A DNA stretch of 64,000 bases, taken from Protopterus annectens (Eukaryota > Chordata > Ceratodontiformes > Protopteridae). The translations under genes were made by a program, and so were the position numbers. The stretch covers positions 226,728,611-226,792,610 of the forward strand of contig NC_056740.1 in assembly GCF_019279795.1 (NCBI RefSeq). The letters run 5' to 3'. Below the pieces are notes generated by a model, which was not told the origin of the DNA, made no database searches, and saw nothing but the letters and a program-made list of their open reading frames with translations. This document shows positions 10,556-21,777 of the stretch, piece by piece (the stretch's first letter is position 1; every line of letters begins with the position of its first letter).

Positions 10556-10672
10556 CTTATTTCCCAGAGCACGAACCAAAATAAGCTTAGGTTTCTTTTT
10601 TAAAACTCCTCGTAGCGCTAGACATTTGTCATATTTTTCTAGTTCAATTGTCTCAATACACTTTTCGGACTC
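10556..10672 (-). CDS. probable internal exon of an unidentified host gene
   Basis: On the minus strand a strong 3' splice site, with two long T runs (8-10 T) then TTCTGGCAG, precedes a 117-bp block ending AATAAG and followed by the donor GTAGGA. Only one frame is open. It encodes exactly 39 codons starting ESEKCIETIELEKYDKC and ending LILVRALGNK, phase 0 on both sides. The other two frames have early stops. Composition (Lys/Glu/Leu rich, no gaps) is unlike the LINE debris around it and matches no mobile-element protein I know. I do not recognise the gene. The alternative is a chance open block, but the agreement of acceptor, donor and phase argues against that. Confidence 0.65.
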
Positions 10673-10922
10673 CTGCCAGAAAAAAAGCAGAAAAAAAAAT
10701 AATTTGTCATTTAGCTAGAGCTATTATTAATGTGCAAATAAAGGAAAAAACAGAATACAAGTCCATACAAAGCTTTTTATGTAAAAGTTGTAGATTATTA
10801 AAGCAAGATGTAATGATTTCAGTTTGATGAAACTATTTTAATGAATACAATCGTTTTCCTGATGGGTACTTTCAAAACAAAATCTATCATATTGACTTCT
10901 AGTAGTGCAAAGACCACCACTA

Positions 10923-11032
<110 letters not shown>

Positions 11033-11039
11033 TGAAGAT

Positions 11040-11740
11040 AATCCTGTAAATTAAAGAATAAAATCCAAACTCATTGCTCTTTAAGGGAAAGGGATTAGTT
11101 CCCTCCTGTAGCTGTCTTAGAGTAACGTGGCATTTTCCAGGAAGTGCCAGCAGGCAGCAGCTCAGGACAGTAGTGTAACACAGCAGCCTAATCCTCTGTC
11201 AAAGATGGCGATAAAAACTATAGATTTTCCCACCTGCATACAAAACCCGTCTTAGGAAAACTGCTTTTGCTAAATATTTCTAATTACAGGGAGACTCAGT
11301 GAAATATGGTACAATAAAGCATACAGTGGCATAAACATCTGCAGTAACAAATAGCACAAGAAATAAATGATCCTTCAGAAAGCTACATATAGGTACAGAA
11401 CAGAGAACTATGTAATTTGCAAATATATACACATATGGTTTAAACTGTGGTGGGATTTATAAAATAAATTCTGAGCATTAGTAGGCTGCCATATCACTGT
11501 CTAAAACTAAGCAAATATGTGTTGTCATGTGAAAAATATGTTCTTATGAATACATGGTCAAGTTATTAGAATGTGGCAGTGTTAGTGGAGTTTCTGTGCT
11601 GTACAATGTGGCATGCACAACCCTGGGAAAAACTTAGATAGAGGGATCAAGACAGCTAGTGGAAATTCATTATCTTAGTAAAATATATACTATATAATGC
11701 TGGTTAGGGAAACTGTGCACATACCTCTACAATAAGTAGT
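11040..11740. other. unassigned spacer
   Basis: No coding, repeat-end or structured signal that I can support. Confidence 0.35.
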
Positions 11741-11749
11741 ACTCTCCAC

Positions 11750-11890
11750 TGGGGAAAGCAGCAGAATCTGGACAAAAATGGAATAGGTCACTAGGATGTT
11801 GCTTAAGATCTCGGCAAGGTCCAGGTAGGCAGTGGTGTATGCCCCTTATCTTTGTCCTTACTAATACTTTCAAAAAATCAGAGGTGAAGA
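11750..11890 (-). pseudogene. CR1-like RT fragment
   Basis: The minus strand reads TTAYLDLAEIL, matching HTAYLDLAKAFD of other CR1 copies, preceded by DFLKVL (compare DFFEKV). Short and frameshifted. Confidence 0.5.
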
Positions 11891-12368
11891 CAACTCTTTG
11901 CTAAATACCTGTGGTTTAAAAATTTAAAAACCTTTCTCTACTTAGAGGATACTGGTATTTATAACAGTATGGAAACCCAGTTTAAAGATTAAAAATTTTT
12001 TATCACATTTTCACAAATGCCAGATTATACCTCCTTTCTCTGTGAAGCTCTGTTGTGATGGGAGCAGTTTCTCAATATTTTAAAACAAATAAAAGCTATA
12101 AACTAAGAAAACTGTACTGGACGATAAATTGTTTATACAGTAATAAATATCAAAATTGAATATAATGTGCAGGAAACTACTAAATACAGTCTACATCTCA
12201 AAAGGATCATGAAGATATTTGGATTAAATTCCAGGATATAAAAGCAATGACTCAATAAAATATATCATTATGGGTAATTTAACTATTTAACTACTTGCTG
12301 CTTAAACTATTCAACATCAAGTAAATACACCCAAATATTAATGTTAGTCAAAACTTTATAAAACAAAC
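11891..12368. other. unassigned AT-rich spacer
   Basis: Nothing supportable seen. Confidence 0.35.
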
Positions 12369-12618
12369 TTATTTATTTAACAGTTGTTTATTGAGAAAGT
12401 CTGACAGGGACAAGGCCCATTTTCGGTACAGACCCAGGGAGAAATTCTCCAGATGCATGTCTTTGGAATGTGGGAGGAAATTGAGCACCCGTAGGCAACC
12501 CATGTGAATGCAGGGAGGACATGCAGACTCCACAGAGAAAGCACTCCAGACGAGAGTCAAACAGGAGAACTTCTTGTTGTAAGGTGACAACGCTAACTGC
12601 TGCACCACTGCCCCGCCC
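12369..12618 (-). mobile_element. tRNA-derived SINE with L2-like tail
   Basis: The minus strand begins GGGGCAGTGGTGCAGCAGTT (tRNA-like head), continues through GTCTGCATGTCCTCCCTGCA and CCCACATTCCAAAGACATGC, then switches to a tail with TTTCTCCCTGGGTCTGTACC and an AAATAAATAAG end. The tail corresponds to the 3' end of the L2-like LINE at 36340-37688. The body is shared with the SINE at 25937-26280, which has a different tail. Confidence 0.85.
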
Positions 12619-12634
12619 AGTATGAAACAGTATA

Positions 12635-12775
12635 AAATCTACCTACAGCTGGCAATACTTTAAATATCATACTGACAAATCTAAGATGATCCCCACTCAT
12701 GGTTTTGCCATCTGAAATTAACATAGATCATGATGACATCATCTTTCCCTCATTTCAAAACTGAATCATAAATAA
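12635..12775 (+). pseudogene. CR1-like endonuclease fragment
   Basis: Reads GNTLNIILTNL followed by an EINIDHDDIIF-like run, the 'LDLVLTN ... SDH' end of the CR1-type AP endonuclease. A comparable scrap occurs at 26930-27210. Confidence 0.45.
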
Positions 12776-13375
12776 ATCATCCTTCCTAGATTTAGTGGAC
12801 ATAGTATACATAATGGAAACTATCATGCAATAAATGATAAACGTACAAAAACAGACTGAGATACTCTTTCCAGTCATCCAAATAAATTTGCCTGGGATAC
12901 TGCCAGTGAGTTCTATGGTATCATTAATATATGCATTCATGAGAACATACTGGTAAAACAAACAAACAAACAAAAACTTTGGTGGAGTCACAAACTGAGC
13001 AAGATACAAATCAGAACAAAATGATTATTATCCAGCTTTCAAAAAATCTAGACTAAATAAAGAAATTAAATTACTTACTCACCTAATAAAATGTTCCCTT
13101 TCTAATTGCAAAGCTCAATGTCTGAAATAAGTAATAAGGCATTTTTTAATTACAATGTAAGATGCTATCAATATAAAATGACATGATTATTCTGTCACAT
13201 TACACAGCAATCATCTTACAGAAAATGTTTGAAATCTTAGCAATACATAAAGACTTGGGGCAGAGTGTTAGGACTGTGTTAGGAGACAATGACAGGTATT
13301 CTTGCTATATCTATAAGGTAGGATAACTGCTGGTACAAATACAATTAAAAACTCAAGATCTTGGGACCAAACTAT
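12776..13375. other. unassigned spacer
   Basis: Contains an exon-like 39-bp block with splice consensus at 13083-13121 that I rejected because of stops; otherwise nothing seen. Confidence 0.35.
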
Positions 13376-13480
13376 ATTATTTTATTTATTTATTGCATTA
13401 GTTTACTGGGATGATCTGAATGGCAGAAGGCTACCCTTTTCAGTGGAGGCCCAGGGAGAAAAGCTCCAAAAAAAATCCTA
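13376..13480 (-). mobile_element. L2-like LINE 3' terminus
   Basis: The minus strand gives GGAGCTTTTCTCCCTGGGCC, then GTAGCCTTCTGCCATTCAG and a TAAATAAATAAAATAA tail. It is the same family 3' end as at 1124-1214 and 37688. Confidence 0.7.
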
Positions 13481-13485
13481 ACATT

Positions 13486-13769
13486 ACATAAACAACACAG
13501 TAAACAGAAGTATACAAGCAATCAGTAAATATACAAAATTTAAATACTGTATCATTAACTAATAACAGCACCATGTCATGAGCTATGAAACTTTTTTCTG
13601 GGTAGAAAGCACTGGGAAAAAAATATTACATAAAGAAGATAGTAGCAAAGGTATATAAGTAGTCAGAAAATATACAACGTTTAAACAGAATATCATTAAT
13701 TAATAGCTGCATCATGCAAAAAAACCTATTAAATATATTTGGAAATAACCTTGATAGAAACAGAGAACG
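13486..13769. repeat. two diverged tandem copies, period about 142 bp
   Basis: 13486-13627 and 13628-13769 align throughout: ACATAAACAACA/ACATAAAGAAGA, AATATACAAAATTTAAA/AATATACAACGTTTAAA, ATCATTAACTAATA/ATCATTAATTAATA. They adjoin the L2-like 3' end and probably represent its duplicated 3' UTR. Confidence 0.7.
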
Positions 13770-14239
13770 GGAAGAAAACGAAGGATTAGTATTAAGAGGT
13801 GAGAGAGACTGTTTTAAGATAGGTAGAAGGACAAAGGAGAATATTTTGGACCAGTAACTAAAGGAGTAGTGTTTCAAAAGAAAAAGAGAAAGTAAGGTGC
13901 AAGATGTTTAGCATCCAGGAGTTGTGCATGTACAGAGCCAGGTATATTTCATGCATTCTCTTGTTTGCGCCTTAAAAGAGTTGGTCATTATTGTGTTTCT
14001 CAGAGAGGAAGGGAGTTTCAAATATTAGCCAGGAAAGAGGAAGTCACCAAGTGAATTGTGTTTTTTTTGTACAGTATATACCATGTGCTTGTAACACAGA
14101 GTGTATATACAATGTGCTTGCAATACAGATAACAGGAAAACATAACCATCTCCCTATCAGTCATATTAAACAAAACACTATTAAATGGGCATGTCACATG
14201 TCTATAATGACAGGCTATCATGGTGCCAGTTCACAAAGG
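13770..14239. other. unassigned spacer
   Basis: No supportable feature; may include worn 5' parts of the CR1 fragment that follows. Confidence 0.35.
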
Positions 14240-16150
14240 ATGTCTGAATTAAGAAGTGTCAAGTCTGACTAGTCTTCTATGTAAAATCATAAAAGGCATC
14301 ATAGTGGAGTTTATCCAAAATAACAAAATCAAACTCATTCTTTTAGGTATTTAGTGCTAAGTGTTCTGTAAGGACAAATCATGCATATTTCATTCTTGTG
14401 CCATTTTCTGAAATTATGACACTGTAGGCTTCTCATATTGACATTGAATGTATTAAATGCCAGTCCATATAGTTCAGTGAGGAAAAAAGTAGCACAGTCC
14501 AACAGGTCAGACTAGAAGAGAGGTACATGCCCAGCTTAATGTGACTTACCACTGGAGTCCCACAGGGCTGTCTACAAAGACTACATCTTTTTTACTGTAA
14601 TTTTCAGGTATAAAATTTGGAAATGGACTGGATAATGAAATATGGTGATGTTTGGAAATGAGTAACATGATTACGTCAATAAAAATGGGGAAGTTCTCCA
14701 AGGTGTCTACAAAAAACAAATACCCATGTGTAGTAGTAGTGATCTGTCATTCAATTTCAATAAATGTAGCAACATGCTGCTTGACAACAGGTCAATGATA
14801 ATTATGGTTCACCTTTCTGTTATACAGAAATAAAGCCCTGACTATAACCCAGATGACCCAGATTCGAACAGCAGCATGGGTACTAGAAGAGGTGCACAGA
14901 CAGAATGGGAATGGAGTGACTGATGCCTGCTTGTCCATTCTGGTGGGTCACAGAGATGCTTATAGACAAGTAAACTGCCACAGAACAAACTTCTAACTTG
15001 GTGCCCGTTATGGTTTCACTAGCAATATGAGCAACAGTGTTACCAGGCTGGGGACAGTAGCACTTACCCTACATGCATTTAAATGTGCTTGGATTGGAAG
15101 AGGGTACTGTAGACCCCTGCAGTTGTGCAAATGCTCACTTCAGCTACCAGGGAGTGGGGTTGCGGCCTAAATAGAAAAGCCAAGATGGATGTCTGGAGGT
15201 GGTCTTTGCTATCACCTTCTGCTTCACATTGAATGAATGGGCCAGGAACGGCTCTCATTCAGTAAGAAACAAATAGGTCAATAGACTGAAATGAGGCACA
15301 TGGTTGGCATGTACCAGAACCCCCCCCCAAAAAAAAAAAAAATTATGAAAAGTACATTACTACTAAAAATCAATGGGTAATAGTAAACAAAATTTCAAAC
15401 TTAAGCATGTATATATCTATGAAAGCCAAAAAGCATATTTTGCAGCCCATTTAATTAAAGTGTGCATGTCTACTCTGTCCAGGGTGGTTACTGTACTATT
15501 TTATACCTCACTGAGCTCACCTATTATTGAATGCAGTGCTCTGTTCTTTAGCTTTCAAATAAGTCACCTGCTGCAACTTCAAGCCACTTGATGCTGCGAA
15601 GAGAGACATTATAAAAGGCAAAATCATGCCTTTTAGATCTACTCTTCATTTGGCCAAGATAGTTGCAGTTGCTGCCAGCCTAGCAACTTCTCAGTGTGAG
15701 CTGCTTGTCATGGCTGTGTCAAAACCATTTGCACCCAGTGGTGTTCATTGGCCATGAGAAAGTTGTAAGTGCTGGAAAACTTGAACTATTTGCAAATGAT
15801 TTAGAAACTGTTATAACGTTCTCTTCCTCATAGGTTATTTAGATGCAGTTATGACAACTACCTGGTCTACATCACAATTTCTGATCAGGTTCTGTTAGAA
15901 AGTCTATACCTCGAATGTACATCTGGGAGAACAATTATCAGAGGAGCTTAATACTTAATATGAATATCAATAATTGCAGCAAAGTAATAGCTGCACTGCA
16001 GAACACCATCCAAAATTATGTAATGAGCTTTGTATTATATCAGAACAATTTACTCATTTACTTCATTCAAAATAAAGCTGCTGCATACAGAGGAAGCAAG
16101 AAATATCAACGTGGTGTTACAGCTGTCAAGTTTCTTGAAGGCCAATAGGC
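14240..16150 (+). pseudogene. ancient CR1-like LINE, heavily decayed
   Basis: Recognisable pieces in order: SLTSLLCKIIKGIIVEFIQ (compare SLTSLVCKAMERIIMDFI, near 14265-14330), TGVPQGCLQ (RT box, 14551-14577), and KAYFAAHLIKVCMSTLS with SPIIECSAL (thumb, about 15430-15535). Gaps between them do not align by eye. Order and orientation agree with one old copy, but more than one fragment is possible. Confidence 0.55.
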
Positions 16151-16224
16151 TGTAAGATTAATAGTTAAATCTATGAACCTAAATATACAAGGATTAACAT
16201 TAACAGTAGAATAGCAGATTACAA

Positions 16225-16669
16225 ACAGAACAGAGAGTAATACTACTGTACGGTAAAGAAACTTGGGAGCTCAAAAGGATGGATATGAAAAACCTGAGAT
16301 CTGTAGCAGGATGCACACTGTAGTACAGACACAAAAATAAGGACTTTAGAGCAAAAGCTCACGTAACTCCAATTGCAGAGAAGATCAACGAGAACAGATT
16401 GCGATGGTTCAGGTACATGTACAGGAACGCACAAGACAATCTAGTGAAAAAGATTTGGGACAAACAGAAAGAAGGGAAAACAAATTGAGGGCATGCAGCA
16501 AAAAGACGGATGGATTGTGAGAAGAAAGATCTGTGACAGTCAGGCATGATGTCGAAGAAGGTAAAAATGTCAAACTGACTTCAGAGAAATAGCAACAGTT
16601 GATGTGACAATCTGAACCCCACATAAAAAATGTGAAAAAAAAGGGAGTAGATGATGATGATGATGATGA
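16225..16669 (+). mobile_element. RTE-like LINE, 5'-truncated, with (GAT)n tail
   Basis: Encodes LLYGKETWELK, SVAGCTL, IAEKINENRLRWFRYM and KIWDKQKEGK, the same C-terminal segments as the element at 2122-5220, then its 3' UTR and a GATGATGATGATGATGATGA tail (16648-16669). A short copy of the same family on the opposite strand. Confidence 0.8.
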
Positions 16670-17320
16670 AACAAAAAAAATAAGTCTGAAATAGACTGCA
16701 GATGGTGGGGTTTATGGCAAATAGACTTGTGTGTAGTGATATGTGCACAGTTAGAAAAGCTATTCAATATTTTCCTTGTACAACAGTGAGGTAGTTACAG
16801 CTCAGTGTTTTAGAAAACTATTGACTGTAGCTGTCATGCAAACAAAATAAATTATTTAGATCATTATTTCTTCTGTTAGTACTTTCTGGAAACTGACAGA
16901 TGTAAAAGGAAAGATGGTTATGTGAAGAACATTATCAAAATAATTTATTGTTATGCACATATAAATAACTGCTCCCAAATTAAAGGACCATGTCACAAGT
17001 GCTACTTGAAGATGTATAAAATAAAGTGAGATAAGGAAGAGACAAAAAGAAAATATAGTAATTTACTCATTGCACTGAAACCTGTCAAGAGTCAGTACAC
17101 ATCTGCTGATAATCAGTAAAGAACTCAGCTGATTGTTAGAAAGAAGTTGAAGAACAGAAGTCAGTGCTTAATGGTCGTTCAATGGCAGCTTGATTTAAAA
17201 GCAGCTTCATCCAGTCTTTTCAGTCAATTCAACGTGTTTGAATGGTACATATCTGCTCAAACGCTAGTGTGTTATACTAATTGCAGAATTTGGAGAAGAC
17301 ATCTGCGATTTGTGAGGAAA
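16670..17320. other. unassigned spacer
   Basis: No supportable feature. Confidence 0.35.
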
Positions 17321-17525
17321 TTAGTATTACGGTTTGGGTTAAGTTTATGGTATAGTTAGGTTTGAGTTATTGATTAACTTTCACTTAGGGATAGAGTAAG
17401 GGATGGGTTTAAGGCTAGAGTTACAGTTAAGGTTAGAGTTAATATTAGCCAAGATTACTTTCAGAGATAAGTTAAGGGCTAAGTTTAGAGACTGGTTTGA
17501 GTTTATGGTTATGTCTAGTGCAGAG
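17321..17525. repeat. degenerate GTTAGG/GTTAAG-rich tract
   Basis: Repeated short units such as GGGTTAAG, AGTTAGGTTTGAG, GGGTTTAAGG and AAGGTTAGAGTTA give a strand-biased G/T-rich tract. It resembles a worn interstitial telomere-like or GGTTA-type minisatellite; units are too irregular to define. Confidence 0.45.
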
Positions 17526-17570
17526 GTTGCTGTTAAAAAAAGGAATAATTAATAGATTATATAAAATAAT

Positions 17571-17808
17571 AACCCGCGATGGTAGTGCTGCGGTAGCGTT
17601 GTCGCCTCACAGTAAGACGCTGTCCGGTTCAATTCTCAGCTAGAGCGTCTTCTGCGTGGAGACATGCGTGAATGGGCGTACCTTCGTTGAAGGTTGTGGG
17701 TCAGGCCTGGCAAGCTGGTATGTAAAAATCAACTGCCAATTATTAGCGGACCGGAGTTCCGCTGTGGCGACCCCTAACCGGGAAAAGCCGAAAGACACAA
17801 ACAAACAA
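17571..17808 (+). mobile_element. tRNA-derived SINE with RTE-like tail, 10-bp target-site duplication
   Basis: Head with GGTAGCGTTGTCGCCTCACA and B-box-like GGTTCAATTCT; tail GCTGTGGCGACCCCTAACCG then GGAAAAGCCGAAAGAC. Flanked by ATAAAATAAT at 17561-17570 and 17809-17818. This is a shorter subfamily lacking the middle of the 25937-26280 copy. Its tail matches the final ORF codons and 3' end of the RTE-like fragment at 53657-54000. Confidence 0.88.
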
Positions 17809-17818
17809 ATAAAATAAT

Positions 17819-18670
17819 GTATGATAAATCCAAGAAAGAATTGGAGGATGTTAGAAAATATTGGGAAGGCAGACTGGAAGGGAGAACATTTGCATTTTGG
17901 GGAGTTGAGCTGCCTTTGAATGGATGATGTGTTGGTTGAATCTAATAGCCACAAAAGACAGTCATGGTCTCTGTGTTACCATTCTACACTTGATCATATT
18001 TTGTTTACGGCTTAGGGATTGAGGCTATGATAAGGATAGTGCAGGGAACCCCATCTGTCTTGTTACAGAGCAACTGGGTCAGTGGGGGGAGAACTGGAAC
18101 TCAACATTTATAATACTGAGGAAACAATTTCTACTCCAGTGTTAAAATCTACTTAACATTAGCTTATTGGGAGGAGACAACCATTCTCCACAATTAAAAG
18201 GCTCAAGATGGCTTGTGACAGAACCCCTATTTAGTTTTCAATGTACAGGGCCATACATTTTCTTTCCTAGCTTAATTTGCTTTGCAGCTGCTAAACTGGT
18301 GATACAGCAACAGACATGGCATCATTTAAACCCAATCCCAGACCTCCCAGAATTACTCAAACTAGAAACCCTCAAAAATGGTGACAGCTCAGTCAGTAGG
18401 ATCATAAAGGATTAACATACCAAGCAAATCGTGGAAGTGGTACCAGCAACTTGAAAGTTTATATGGCAGAAAAACAACAGCACTATTTCTGCACAGACTG
18501 ACAGTCTGTTTGTACTGGTACAACCTATTGCTCTTGAGTCACATAAAATGCCAGCAGTGACTCAATGAATATCTGTTGCCATTCACAGAGTTTGCAATGC
18601 AAGTAGAGAATGGAAGTAGATTGTAACACCTTTTTTCTATATCAAAGAAACACATGCATCTTGGTCGAAC
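17819..18670. other. unassigned spacer
   Basis: No supportable gene or repeat. Confidence 0.35.
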
Positions 18671-18679
18671 TTAAAACAA

Positions 18680-18768
18680 TGAAAAGGCAAAATAGCGAAG
18701 CGTCTTTTAAGCGAATTCTTTCCCAGGGAAAGAATTTGCTTGGCCGCTTCCATTACTTTGCCGTTTTC
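18680..18768. repeat. imperfect foldback (about 43-bp arms)
   Basis: The arms 18680-18724 and 18726-18768 are reverse complements with small gaps; the centre AATTCTTTCCCAGGGAAAGAATT is nearly perfect. The sequence can form a long cruciform or RNA hairpin. Possibly part of a non-autonomous DNA element extending to about 18970. Confidence 0.65.
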
Positions 18769-18810
18769 AGTACAGTAGTGCTATCTCAGAGTTGGTATAT
18801 TTAAGCAGGG

Positions 18811-18839
18811 GATGTGGGGGGGCACAGCCCCCCCACATC
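18811..18839. repeat. perfect 12-bp GC-rich hairpin
   Basis: GATGT plus seven G, loop CACAG, then seven C plus ACATC. A related G-run/C-run pair follows (18846-18872). A similar GGGGGCAAGCCCTCC motif occurs in the long-TIR element at 39364-39798, so both may be one repeat family. Confidence 0.7.
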
Positions 18840-19011
18840 GGTGGGTGTAGGGGAGTGAAGCCCCCCCACTTTATGTATTCTTTCAGATTTGTTTTCTTTT
18901 TTTTTTTTTGGAACAGAATCACTGTTCTGAGCTTTTGAGATTGTAAGCTTTCACTTACATGGGGTTGATTATTCATCGTTCACTTTTTTAAGTGTTCAAT
19001 GATATATCACA

Positions 19012-19208
19012 CACACCATGTATGCACCAACACACTACATATACATCTATGGGATGTGAAAAGAAGCGGAAGTACCCAGAGAAAACCCACACAGACATAG
19101 GGAGGATGTAAAGACTCTGAACAGAAAGCACCCCAGCTGGGAACCAAACCAGAAAAACCTCTTGCTGTAAGGTGGCAAAGTTAATCACTGTACTACTGTG
19201 CTGCCCCA
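19012..19208 (-). mobile_element. tRNA-derived SINE, worn
   Basis: The minus strand starts GGGGCAGCACAGTAGTACAG, passes CTTACAGCAAGAGGTTTTTC and the GGGTGCTTTCTGTTCAGAGT body. The tail after about 19050 matches neither the L2-like nor the RTE-like type. Confidence 0.7.
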
Positions 19209-19999
19209 GATAGTGAAAGCACTCTGTGAAATTTGCAAGTGTTTTTGAAAAAAACAAATGAAAATTGTAGTGTGTTTGTTTTTTTTTTAGTTTAATGTCT
19301 GTTTAGTTTTTCATTATAACCACATCCATAAAATGATGCCGTGGTAGGTACTGGACAATGATTTACACACAGCTGCAAAAAATATGGGTAACCAAATCCT
19401 ATTTACCTCTTTAGTGGAGCAGCTTCTTACATTGCAGTTTCGCTAGTAAATCATCAAATATGTTGATTTTCGAAGTGAGGTGTACCACATAAAAGAACTA
19501 ATTGACAAATTGTCTTTTTAGAAAGTAAGAAACTACTACTGATGCATTTAGAATGGAAATATAGTAACCTGCATATTGGATTAGGTAATGAGGCATTGTG
19601 GGTTCAATCTTTCATGAAGTCAATACAGGGATTTTCAGCAGCAAGAAAAAAAATCAGGAAGTTGTCTTTATCAGCAAAATAGAATGCAAAAATAACACAC
19701 TTTATGCATAAAAAATGTATAATTTTGTAGTCTTTATGGCAAGGAGGTTACATCCATCTCCAAAGGTTTATTACGTATACTTGTTTCAGAACATGACCAA
19801 TATACTTTAACAGAGAATGCACAAAATAGGAACCAGAAGACTGTCAATGAAAATTTGTCTAAACGTAGTGTGAACTCTCTATGTGGGTGGCTGCAGTCTT
19901 CCATATACCTAATATTGCCATTAATCAGAGAATGGGATTTTTCACAAAAACTTAACTTGTCCTTCTCCTTTCTTAATTACATTAGAATGGGAAAGCAGC
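19209..19999. other. unassigned spacer
   Basis: AT-rich DNA up to the Penelope-like insertion; nothing supportable. Confidence 0.35.
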
Positions 20000-20013
20000 A
20001 TTTCACAAATTAC
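20000..20013. repeat. target-site duplication, left copy
   Basis: ATTTCACAAATTAC, identical to 24655-24668 across the Penelope-like insertion. Confidence 0.85.
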
Positions 20014-20057
20014 CATTTTTTGTTGTTTAATGGTTACTTTGCATTTTTTTCTGAGTT

Positions 20058-20457
20058 GATGGCTTCTGGCACTGAGGAGGGAGATTCGATGATGCTATTT
20101 AGCCAAACACTTGCTGAGCTGAATAGCTCACTTGGCAAATTAACGCAGCGTTTGGATATTCTTGAGAGAAGGCAGCTTGATTCTAACAGTCAATCTAGTT
20201 CCATAATGGAGCAGGAAGTACACATCCCCGGAGCTCAAACAAGCAACAGGACACAACGATTGATCTCAGGGAACCAAAATGGATTTAATATTGATGGCAT
20301 TCAGCCATCAACATCACAGGAACATAGGGAACAAAGGGAATCAAATCAGAATGCTGGAGACCAGAATTCAAGTAGGATAAATGGCTCTGTTAATAGACAT
20401 GAAGCTGTTAATATTACTGAATGGCTACGTGGATGGGAGTTTTTTGCTTGGAACTGA
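20058..20457 (+). pseudogene. Penelope-like pol, N-terminal coiled-coil region
   Basis: From MASGTEEGDS, with LAELNSSLGKLTQRLDILE (heptad-like Leu spacing, coiled coil) then a polar Gln/Asn/Ser-rich stretch, ending at a stop after 133 codons. The start at 20058 is chosen because it follows the terminal repeat; the open frame extends upstream through the target-site duplication, which cannot be coding for the element. Confidence 0.6.
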
Positions 20458-20537
20458 TACTACACCTGTAAGTAACAACTATTTCAATAGCTTACAAAAG
20501 TTAAACAGTTTACTTTTGAAAATCAAAAAAACTGCAG

Positions 20538-21170
20538 ATGGACAATATGTACTTTAAAGAATGCCTACGTTTAAAAATTGTACCCAAAGGGCTCAGAATG
20601 TGGCGGTTTCCAACAGGTTTGGTCTGTAATTCCCCCTTCCACAAAGAATTGCTTAATATGTTTGATCATCATGGGTTTGAATACCTTGAGCTGGTTATTA
20701 AACATAACCAAACTGATATTTCAACTCTTAGTAAGGAGGCTGAGGATCTGGATAAACTTATTGTTAATAATATATCACATATAAATAATTTGTATGAGTG
20801 TAACCACATCTTCAAAAGCACTGAAAGTCAATTGGAAGGTATAAAAAATTGTAAAATTAAAAAGATTGAAAGAGATAGGGTTGATTATGCCAATAATTCC
20901 GCGTACCCAGAACTCCCACATTCACAAATGTGGGATAGTAGGTACAGAAATAATTTGGCAGCTAATGAAAATGAAGGTGACTATTTTTTAGACCAGCAGG
21001 AAGAGTTCCCACAACTGAGGCGCTCGGAACATCTCAGAGCCAGGAACAACCAGAACACATTCCAGAAGGAAACCCTTCAAACGAACTGGGGGGGGGGGAG
21101 GCAATTACAATCAACATCAGAGGGGGAACATGAGGGGGCATTACAGAGGGAGGAACCGTACCTGGAATAA
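20538..21170 (+). pseudogene. Penelope-like pol, region upstream of RT
   Basis: Contains KIVPKGLRMWRFPTG, the 'IPRGLR-x-x-K-x-P' signature near the N-terminus of Penelope proteins, then a charged helical stretch. It ends after a G11 run (about 21089-21099), a likely frameshift site. Confidence 0.75.
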
Positions 21171-21177
21171 AATCCTA

Positions 21178-21725
21178 GACCATATCCCACAATCATTGAG
21201 AACGTCACAAAGGACTTTAAAGTATTTAACTATTCTGATGTACCTATCTGTAAGAAATTATGTGATATTTTTTTTAAGGGTCTATCTTTTGTACCTGAAC
21301 AAAAGTTGAATATTAGTCAAACACTGGTAGACCTGAAACTCTTTGTTAGAAAATTGAATTTAAATATGTTGTTTCAGAATGTCAGTTATACAGGGAATCC
21401 CCGGTATGTATCAAATACTTATAACCCTCCCATACACCCCTCCCTACAGTTATTTGAACATCTCTGTGAGATTGATCTTCGTAGCATAAATACCCTGAAT
21501 TCTATGGATGTAGCCCAGAATTTGTCTACAGATGAAAATGAGTTATTAAGGTCTATTCAAAGAAATAAAGTGATCAGGCTAATGAAACCAGACAAGGGAG
21601 GTGGGGTTGGTATCATGAGCATGGAATTGTACAACATAAAACTGAAAAATATACTTGAAGGGTGCTTCTATAAAAGGGCATCACTAAATGAATTTAATGG
21701 GGCATTGAATAAAATAAAAAAATGA
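21178..21725 (+). pseudogene. Penelope-like pol, RT N-terminal segment
   Basis: Reads KGLSFVPEQKLN, LKLFVRKLNL, then ENELLRSIQRNKVIRLMK and PDKGGGVGIM, corresponding to the conserved 'L-x-x-N-x-x-I-x-x-KPADKGG' block that opens the RT of this class. The Ala of PADKGG is lost, and a frameshift or stop follows at 21726. Confidence 0.8.
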
Positions 21726-21777
21726 AATTAATGACCTCTTTATAGAGGGAAGCATTTCTACAGAAGAACAGAATTAC

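Noticed and set aside
13083-13121. Minus-strand 39-bp block with TTATTTCAG before it and GTGAGTAA after it, resembling a micro-exon of the host gene
   Set aside because: Every reading frame contains a stop (one ends in TAG exactly at the donor) and the pyrimidine tract is weak. Kept only as a possible cryptic or non-coding exon.
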